Below are positions 58,081-64,000 of a DNA stretch of 64,000 nt, in pieces. The stretch comes from Auriscalpium vulgare (Eukaryota; Basidiomycota; Agaricomycetes; Russulales; Auriscalpiaceae). The DNA lies in assembly GCA_019915015.1 (NCBI GenBank), contig JAHBBC010000007.1, positions 1,753,843-1,817,842 of the forward strand, in the 5' to 3' direction. Under the pieces are notes generated by a model. The model worked only from the letters and a program-made list of their open reading frames with translations. It ran no database searches and was not told the origin of the DNA. Position 1 is the stretch's first letter; each line of letters opens with the position of its first letter. The position numbers and the translations under genes are program-made.

Positions 58081-59031
58081 ATGACTGCAGGACGCGAGAA
58101 CTACGGTTTCCCTGAGGGTTATTTTGTCATTAACTCTGTGGCCTCGAAACGGCTCCTCGACGTTGCTGGTGATTCTGTCGAAGACGGGGCAGAAGTCATC
58201 CTATGGCCGCAGAAAGAGAGCTCCTTGGTAGAAAGTACGCATAGTCCCACCGTTCATCAGAGAGCGGGAGATGTTGACCCGCCGTCTTCCAGCATTTCGC
58301 GTCGGGGAAGCGAACAACCAGGTGCGCCCGAGACGCTGCTCAGTTGAGGACATGGTCCTCACTGCACATCAATCTCAACGCTTTAGGTATTTTTCATTGA
58401 CACGTCTGGTGCGCTGTGCTCGAGATCTTCGGGCCACGCCATTGATGTGGAGGGTACGTACCACGCACCCCTCACCCCCACCACCGCCTCATGCCCCGCC
58501 TCCTAAGACGGGCGCCTCGTTCTCCGACACCGGCGCCCCGTCTCCCAGCCGTACCCCAACGCCTATTCGCACACGCTCCCACAGTTCCGGTACTCCCAAA
58601 CCACCGGCGAGATCACTGCGGTGTTCCAGACCGACCCTACATACCCGTCCAACCCGGGTGCGAGCACGTCCTGGCGTACCCGCACGTACTACGTGACGTC
58701 GCTACCGGAGCGCAAGCCGCGCACGTTCATCGACGACGCGGCGGAGACGCTCGGCACCGTGTTTCGCGCCCCGCTGACGCTGTTTGGGGGCCCGCCGGCG
58801 GTGACGAGCGCCACGGACGAGGCGTTCAATTTGCGCGAGGACGAGGTCGACGAGCAGGAGCGCGGGGACGAGGCGGAGGTGGACGATTCTCCCGCGCTGA
58901 ATAGGAAGGTGCGCGTGTTTGGGACGACGGAAGCGGGCACGCATGCGCTAGGTACCAAGGCTCGGGTGCGCCGTCAGTGGCAGGTTATCCCGCTGCGGAA
59001 GACAGTTGCTAGGCCGCGGCACTCTGGATGA
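58081..59031 (+). CDS. Beta-trefoil (ricin B-type lectin-like) domain protein
   Basis: Possibly carbohydrate-binding; function unknown. Four exons: 58081-58234, 58293-58321, 58387-58453, 58508-59031; 257 aa. The N-terminal 100 residues look like a beta-trefoil: YFVINSVASKRLLDVAGDS, VILWPQKESS, SSGHAIDVEDGRLVLR. A QxW-like pattern is weak, and only about one and a half trefoil repeats are recognisable. The rest (TAVFQTDPTYPSNPGASTSW, then a Glu/Asp-rich stretch) has no domain I know. There is no signal peptide. It is not a toxin by its architecture: no catalytic A chain is present. I chose ATG 58081 because no earlier in-frame ATG exists. Confidence 0.8.
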
Positions 59032-59308
59032 GCTTGTTCCCTCTCAGTTGGCGTGGTTCTCTCATCTTGCGCTGGTGTATGCCTTTGCAAGATCATGACC
59101 TCCTTATGCATGAGCATTGGTCCCCGGTTGTGCATTTGTTTGTCTTGATAGTCTATTGTACAGTACATGGCAGCTTTGTGTAGTTTACCATTGAGTTCGG
59201 TTTTCAGTTGAATAAAACTGGGAAAATAATATGTACTAGCACGGCACCTGTGTCCGACAAGTCGGCGACCCACGAGTCGGTCTTTCCTCTACGTCGCTCA
59301 CGGCGACG

Positions 59309-60454
59309 ATGAGCAACAGACGGCGCTTGACCACAGTTCACGACTTTTCTGCGCTTCGCCTGCACCCAGACGGATCGCGTGTTACCAGCGAAGCTGGGCC
59401 ATCACAGCCAACGACCCAACTATATCCGCGCAACAAGAGCAGCGCTGTCAAGGATACTCGTGGGCACTGGATCGCGAAGGATGCTGCAGGGCACGTCGGC
59501 GTGAAGAAGCGGAAGCGTGCAGAGGCAGATGGGGATGGTGAAGACTTCGAGAGAGACGTGTCAGAGGCAGGGCTAGACGACGAGGAGACTGGCACGCAGT
59601 CCAGCGAAAAGGTTCGGCGGAGGAAGAGGACCCGCGCGGAGAAGCGGCAAGCCTTTGCGAACAACTTGGAGTTTCTCGGCTCTGAGTCTGCACTCCTGTC
59701 AGTGAGAGTACTGAGCGAGGCCCCCAATTCTGAACACGAGCCTGGTGGCCGTGCAGTTCTGTCGTCGGTGCGCATGTTTACTGTGTTCCCCCACACCACC
59801 GACCTGACGACTGCTCTATTTCTAGGACCTGCTCAAATGCATACACTACTTTGCCAGTCATTACTACACAGCCCATGGCATGCTCACAGATAAAGCGCGC
59901 GTGTACAGACAAGAGAAGGCAGAAAGGCGGCGCCAGCGTCTGGAGGCGGAAGACATATTTGCCTCGTGGCGAGAAGACAGCGACGAAGAAGTCGATCAGT
60001 TAGCAGGAGAGGACGATGAGGATGAACTTGATGTTGGTGTTCTGAATGAGGACGAGAATGGCGAAGATAAGGAACAGGGCGAGGAGGGTGGTGAGCATGC
60101 TAAGGTGGGTCGATGGCTTGACGAGAAGCAAACGGGCCAGGACATGTATAAGGTCCTCGATGGATCTGCCCTCATGGCAATCGGTACGTTTGACTTATAG
60201 GTGGGATTCGCGTAAAATGCTGACTGGACCTAGGCCTGATTTTCCAGGAGCACGTTGCGAGCCTCGTCAAACCTAGCATACCACCGGGATGGGAGGAAGA
60301 TCAGGCTGCGGATGACTCAGAAGGCGGGTATGTTGACAATGAGGTTTCTGCAGAAAACAGTGGCGAAGGGACGGACGTCGAAGACGGGGATGCATCAGTG
60401 GAGAACGATGGAAGCGAAAGCGACGAGAGTAGCGCCAGTGAATCTGATGCATGA
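59309..60454 (+). CDS. Acidic, probably nuclear protein of unknown function
   Basis: Not recognised. Three exons, 59309-59701, 59826-60183, 60234-60454; 323 aa. The N-terminal third is basic (VKKRKRAEAD, KVRRRKRTRAEKRQ), with nuclear-localisation-like clusters. A conserved-looking core follows: FANNLEFLGSESALLS, DLLKCIHYFASHYYTAHGML, then YRQEKAERRRQRLEAEDIF. After an acidic linker comes MYKVLDGSALMAIGLIFQEHV, and the C-terminus is almost entirely Asp/Glu/Ser. The pattern suggests a ribosome-biogenesis or Pol I-associated factor; that is inference only. It is convergent with the uL13m gene, 138 bp away. Confidence 0.8.
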
Positions 60455-60591
60455 AGGCAGTATGAAGGCACAGCAGCGTTTCAGGTAGGATTGCCCTGCT
60501 AAGCACGAAACCTTCATGATAGACTGAGCTCCTGATCGTGGAAAGACGGGTAAAATGGACGAGGAAAGCAGGTAACGTAGCTCGCGATAGG

Positions 60592-61201
60592 CTACCGCAG
60601 GGTCCCATCCTCCCAACGCTTCAATATGTTCTTCTGGAACACACCCATATCCTCTCCCTCAAATATGCGTAGCCTCTCCAGTCGCCTGTCGCGCAGTGTG
60701 TTCTTTGGAAGCATGCCCGAGACAGCTTGTCGAATGATCTGTCCCGAGACAGAGTTGGCGAATATAGAAAACAAGACAAGGAAGACACGCACCTCGTCGG
60801 GCTTTTTCCGCATCATGTCCTTGTACTTGATCTCCTTCAAGCCGCCAGGAAACATCGTATGCTTGCGGTAGACGATCTGGTCCGCCTTGTTCCCCGTCAC
60901 CTTGACTTGCTTCGCGTTCGTCACGACGACGTAGTCCCCGCAGTCAACTAATCGAGGGCCATGTCAGAGAGATAGAGGAAGAGAAATAGCGTAAAAACGC
61001 GTACTTGCTGGGTCATATATGGGTTTGTGCTTGCCCATGAGGACAAGAGCAATCCGCTCAGCCAATTTTCCGAGGACGCGTTCGTTCGCATCAACGTGGT
61101 GCCATACCCGGGCGTATGCAAGCGCAGTCTACGTTTGTCACATCATAGGTGTGGGATATGTCGAGATGGAACGGACGTACATTGCCAATGGCCTGCGACA
61201 T
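60592..61201 (-). CDS. MRPL23: Mitochondrial large-subunit ribosomal protein uL13m
   Basis: Component of the mitochondrial ribosome large subunit. Four exons: 61181-61201, 61005-61128, 60793-60947, 60592-60738; 148 aa, the size of yeast Mrpl23. Family blocks are [65 protein letters not shown] and [20 protein letters not shown] with LRIFEGEDM near the end. The start MSQAIGN lies on a 21-nt first exon; no long cleavable presequence is obvious. Confidence 0.95.
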
Positions 61202-61389
61202 GATGTTGACGTTGCAAAGTTCAGCCTGAGCTGGCGCCGCGGCGGCCATGACGAAGGATCTAATCTTATCAACAATCCAGTGGCATGCCGGCTCATGCCG
61301 GCCGCTATACGCAAGCGCCCCGGCGACGTCACGCCGGACCTTCAGGCTTCAGGGCCAGCTCTCTTCTGTACCTACCACCACCTCCTCCT

Positions 61390-62770
61390 ATGCTTCGAGT
61401 CGGATTGTCTGCATCCGTTCGCCCATTTCTTAGGCCCATCGTCCTCCGCGCTGGGCCCCAGACCCTGCCTTTCCGGTCGTTGAGCAGCACCGTGCGCCCG
61501 AGGGTGCTCGAGGCGCTGCGAAAGCAGCCCAGCGGATTCGCGGGCTTCTTCACTAGGTCCGCCGAGTCGTCTCGGGGGATAGCCAATTCTGCCGCTATCA
61601 CAAGACCGACTCAGCGGGAGGCTTGGAAGCGCTATGCGGTGACTGCGGTATGTGTCGGAGTATTGTATCCCGTGCGCCCTAAGTACTTACTTTTGTGCAC
61701 GTCATAGGCTACGGTTGCCGGAACAATCGTCGGCGTAGAGGCATTCCTGAATCGCGACACTCGGGATAGCTTGAGTCCTGCAGAACAGTCCTACTTGCAC
61801 GATGCGTTCAAGTACACTGGCGGTGGCCTGGTGTTGACGGCGCTGGCTGCACGGAGCATGTTCAAGGCGGGCTTGCCGTACAGAATCATGGCATCAAATC
61901 CATGTAAGCTCTTCTCTTTCTCTCTTGCAAACCCTGTTTATGGACCATCTATCACAGGGCTTGTTCTCGGAGTCAGCCTGGTCGGGAGCATCGGCAGCAT
62001 GATGGGTGTGTTCTACACGCCACCAGAAAACACGTTGGCCAAGCATGCATTCTGGCTGGTAGGGCGTCATATGCCACAAAAGTGTTCCACGCTAACACGG
62101 GTGTCTGCTCCGCTTCCTGCACAGGCGTTCAACGCATGCCAGGCTGCGACTCTTAGCCCGCTCTTCTTCTTCAGCCCTGCGATCCTGTCGCGCGCCGCGC
62201 TTTATACTTGCGGAGTTGTTGGCTCACTGTCTTACGTCGGTGCCACTGCAACGTGAGTCTCCGACGCTTCATATATCTCACTTACTCTGAATGACGCGCG
62301 CGTCACAGGAACGACAAGTATTTATACATGGGTGGCCCGCTCCTTGCCGGCGTCACAGTGGTTGCCCTGAGCTCGCTGGCGCCAATGGCACTCCCTCTTG
62401 GCATGCGTGGCCTGGCCGTCGCAGAAGCTATCTCGCTTTATGGTGGTCTGGCTGTATTCAGTGGCTTTGTGCTATACGAGTGCGTGTTGCAACCGTGCCT
62501 TTCTGCTGTGATGTACTGATCGCACGCAATGTACTTGTCCTATATCTAGCACGCAGAAAATACTGGCTCACGCGCGTCTAGCTGAGCGCGGTGTGATCCC
62601 AAGGGACCCGATGAAGGAGGCGATTGGGTTGGAGCTCGATATGATCAATATTTTGTACGTCGCTGAAATTCACATAACACAGAGCGGGTTAACTGACGCT
62701 TGTCGGGCTCCTAAATATTAGCATCCGCATGGTACAGATTCTGGCTATGCAGGGCAACAGAAAGAAGTAG
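61390..62770 (+). CDS. TMBIM5/GHITM-like mitochondrial Bax inhibitor-1 family protein
   Basis: Inner-membrane protein linked in animals to cristae structure and ion exchange. Seven exons: 61390-61647, 61708-61903, 61958-62058, 62125-62252, 62309-62479, 62550-62654, 62722-62770; 335 aa. The N-terminus is Arg-rich and lacks acidic residues at first (MLRVGLSASVRPFLRPIVLR), a mitochondrial targeting sequence. The GHITM-type membrane core has YTGGGLVLTALAARSMF, LVLGVSLVGSIGSMMG, AATLSPLFFFSPAIL, YLYMGGPLLAGVTVVALSS and LYGGLAVFSGFVLYDTQKIL. The motif DxQK before the last segment is diagnostic of the Bax inhibitor-1 fold. Confidence 0.9.
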
Positions 62771-63268
62771 TCATATTCGCCGTGGCTTTTGAAGTTACTA
62801 AACGCTTTTGACGTACGCTCTGCTTCACTGGACTGTTTATGTTGACGCACAATGAAATTGTAACCTCCATTCGCCATTGTCAGCTTCGCGATGCGCAGTG
62901 ATTGACTCCCAAACTCCCGGTTGTACGGCGGGCTCGCAGGGTCGCCCCATTTCTATCGCAGATGGAAAATTGCCGATTGTTGATAGGCATGTATGGCAGT
63001 GAGATGCCCTGCGTACGCTTGCGCCGGACTGGGCCTGACGCGCAGGTGGTCATGTTGCTTAACTTGTGTGTGATCTGCAGGAGAACCGGCGCCGACACCC
63101 TTCGGGCGTCGAGCCCAAGCGTCGTGCCGCACCAAGATCACTCCTCATTATCCACACCGGCAACATATGATTTTAGGTGCGCATCAACATACTAAGCACT
63201 GACCCACGCTCATCTCACAAACTCGGTCTCTGCCATCCCGAACAGCCTCGAGGCCCAGATGTCCTCAA
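62771..63268. other. Intergenic region before the F-box fragment
   Basis: About 0.5 kb containing the 3' flank of the TMBIM5-like gene. No gene recognised. Confidence 0.45.
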
Positions 63269-63905
63269 ATGCGTGAAGGGCCCGCCCTCATATTTACACT
63301 CCCCCCGAGGTCCTCGCCCGCATCTTCGCGTTGCATGCCGGCAGCACCCCACCGTCACCGCACGAGCTGGGCTGGATCACGGTCACCCATGTCTGTCCGT
63401 TCTGGCGACATGTCGCATTGGATGAACCCACCCTCTGGGGTGACCTTTCCGTAGATCTCGGCTCACCGTCGACGGAAACCATGCTGGGGCGCTCCAGGTC
63501 GCTTCCCGTGTCTCCCCACCGCACAGTGGACCCGAACGGTATCGTAGGGAATCCAATTCTCAAGCACAAGTGGCTCATCGGCGAACTTACGCTCGAGGGC
63601 GATGCGACCAGCGTCATGTCGGACGGCCCTTACTTCACCCGCTCCTATCCTCAAGAACATAACGCTACATGCTCGCACGAAAAGGCATGAGAACAACGTC
63701 GTTGCCTTTTCGCCGCCTCACGCCGGAAAGAACGCGCCCTCGGCGCCAAATTTGCGCCAGGTGGTCATGATGGGCTGCCACCCTGCGTGGGCATTCCCTC
63801 AGGCTGCATGCTACATTAATGTAATACATCTCCATCTATCTCGATGTTTGACTGCCAACGGCCGCAGTGCGTCGCGTTTGGAATTGCCTGCCTGGGGGTT
63901 AGGCA
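63269..63905 (+). pseudogene. F-box gene interrupted by a transposon
   Basis: An Agaricomycete-type F-box protein gene. The F-box reads FTLPP, then EVLARIFALHAG, WITVTHVCPFWRHVALDEPTLWGDL. One C is missing in the run at 63301-63306 (six present, seven needed for LPPEVLARIF). Further on, after about 63650, the family-like text APNLRQVVMMGCHPAWAF and VIHLHLSR lies in another frame, so there is an intron or a second defect there. The gene is cut at 63905 by the end of the second P-like transposon and must be disrupted. Confidence 0.75.
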
Positions 63906-64000
63906 AGGACCCCCGTAACTCACGCCAGGGGTATGATTTTCGCACGGTAGCTAGACGGCGCTTTGCGCCGGAAGCTCTGAGGGGTCTGAGGTAGCTGGGG
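63906..64000. mobile_element. End of a second copy of the P-like transposon
   Basis: The last 95 bp of the window are identical to the reverse complement of 37016-37110, the right end of the complete element, including the terminal repeat and the hairpin. The element continues beyond the window. The 8 bp before it, GTTAGGCA (63898-63905), are the predicted target-site duplication. Confidence 0.93.

Overview
The window is nuclear DNA of a filamentous basidiomycete, most likely an Agaricomycete. Almost every gene is cut by short introns of about 45-65 nt with GTRNGT donors and YAG acceptors. Even histone H4 has three. F-box genes are frequent, there is a P-like DNA transposon, and codon third positions are GC-rich. 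I rebuilt 21 protein-coding genes exon by exon. For the spliced genes I checked that exon lengths sum to a multiple of three, which both confirmed the models and exposed single-base defects.

Layout. 1-20 kb is gene-dense: the 3' part of the splicing helicase PRP22/DHX8 (+), a vacuolar carboxypeptidase Y-type protease (-), a Pumilio RNA-binding protein (-), an F-box protein (+), a metal-dependent amidohydrolase (+), histone H4 (-) divergent from riboflavin reductase RIB7 (+), and mRNA-export factor NXT1 (-) divergent from an ISC1-type inositol phosphosphingolipid phospholipase C (+). 20.4-27.9 kb is a gene-poor stretch in which I recognise nothing. At 27.9 kb is a CBM21 glycogen-targeting subunit of protein phosphatase 1. 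30.25-37.11 kb is a complete 6,862-bp transposon with 32-bp terminal inverted repeats and an 8-bp target-site duplication. It encodes one intact spliced protein of 1,947 aa that joins a Ulp1-type cysteine protease, a zinc finger and a P-element/THAP9-like DDE core. Next come a decayed copy of the carboxypeptidase gene and an intact APH-family kinase. 40.8-62.8 kb is a conserved housekeeping block: EF-2, a GNAT acetyltransferase, a PalI/Rim9-like membrane protein, a secreted agmatinase-type ureohydrolase, a secreted two-LysM protein, a TBL1/SIF2 LisH-WD40 protein, a DCAF11-type WD40 protein, a beta-trefoil lectin-like protein, an acidic nuclear-type protein, mitochondrial uL13 and a TMBIM5/GHITM protein. 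The window closes with an F-box gene that is cut by the end of a second copy of the same transposon.

Most unusual points. (1) The P-like transposon with a fused SUMO-protease-type domain; its right end is identical over 95 bp to the second copy. (2) A convergent carboxypeptidase/APH-kinase gene pair that seems to exist twice in inverted orientation, with opposite members decayed in the two copies. (3) Six genes, including the invariant histone H4, that each lack exactly one base in a G/C run, which points to systematic homopolymer under-calling in this sequence. (4) Several microexons of 5-30 nt in conserved genes and one GC-AG intron.

What the genes do together is mostly general housekeeping (splicing, translation, mRNA export, ubiquitination, chromatin, vitamin synthesis). 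I see no biosynthetic cluster, CRISPR array, rRNA or convincing tRNA.
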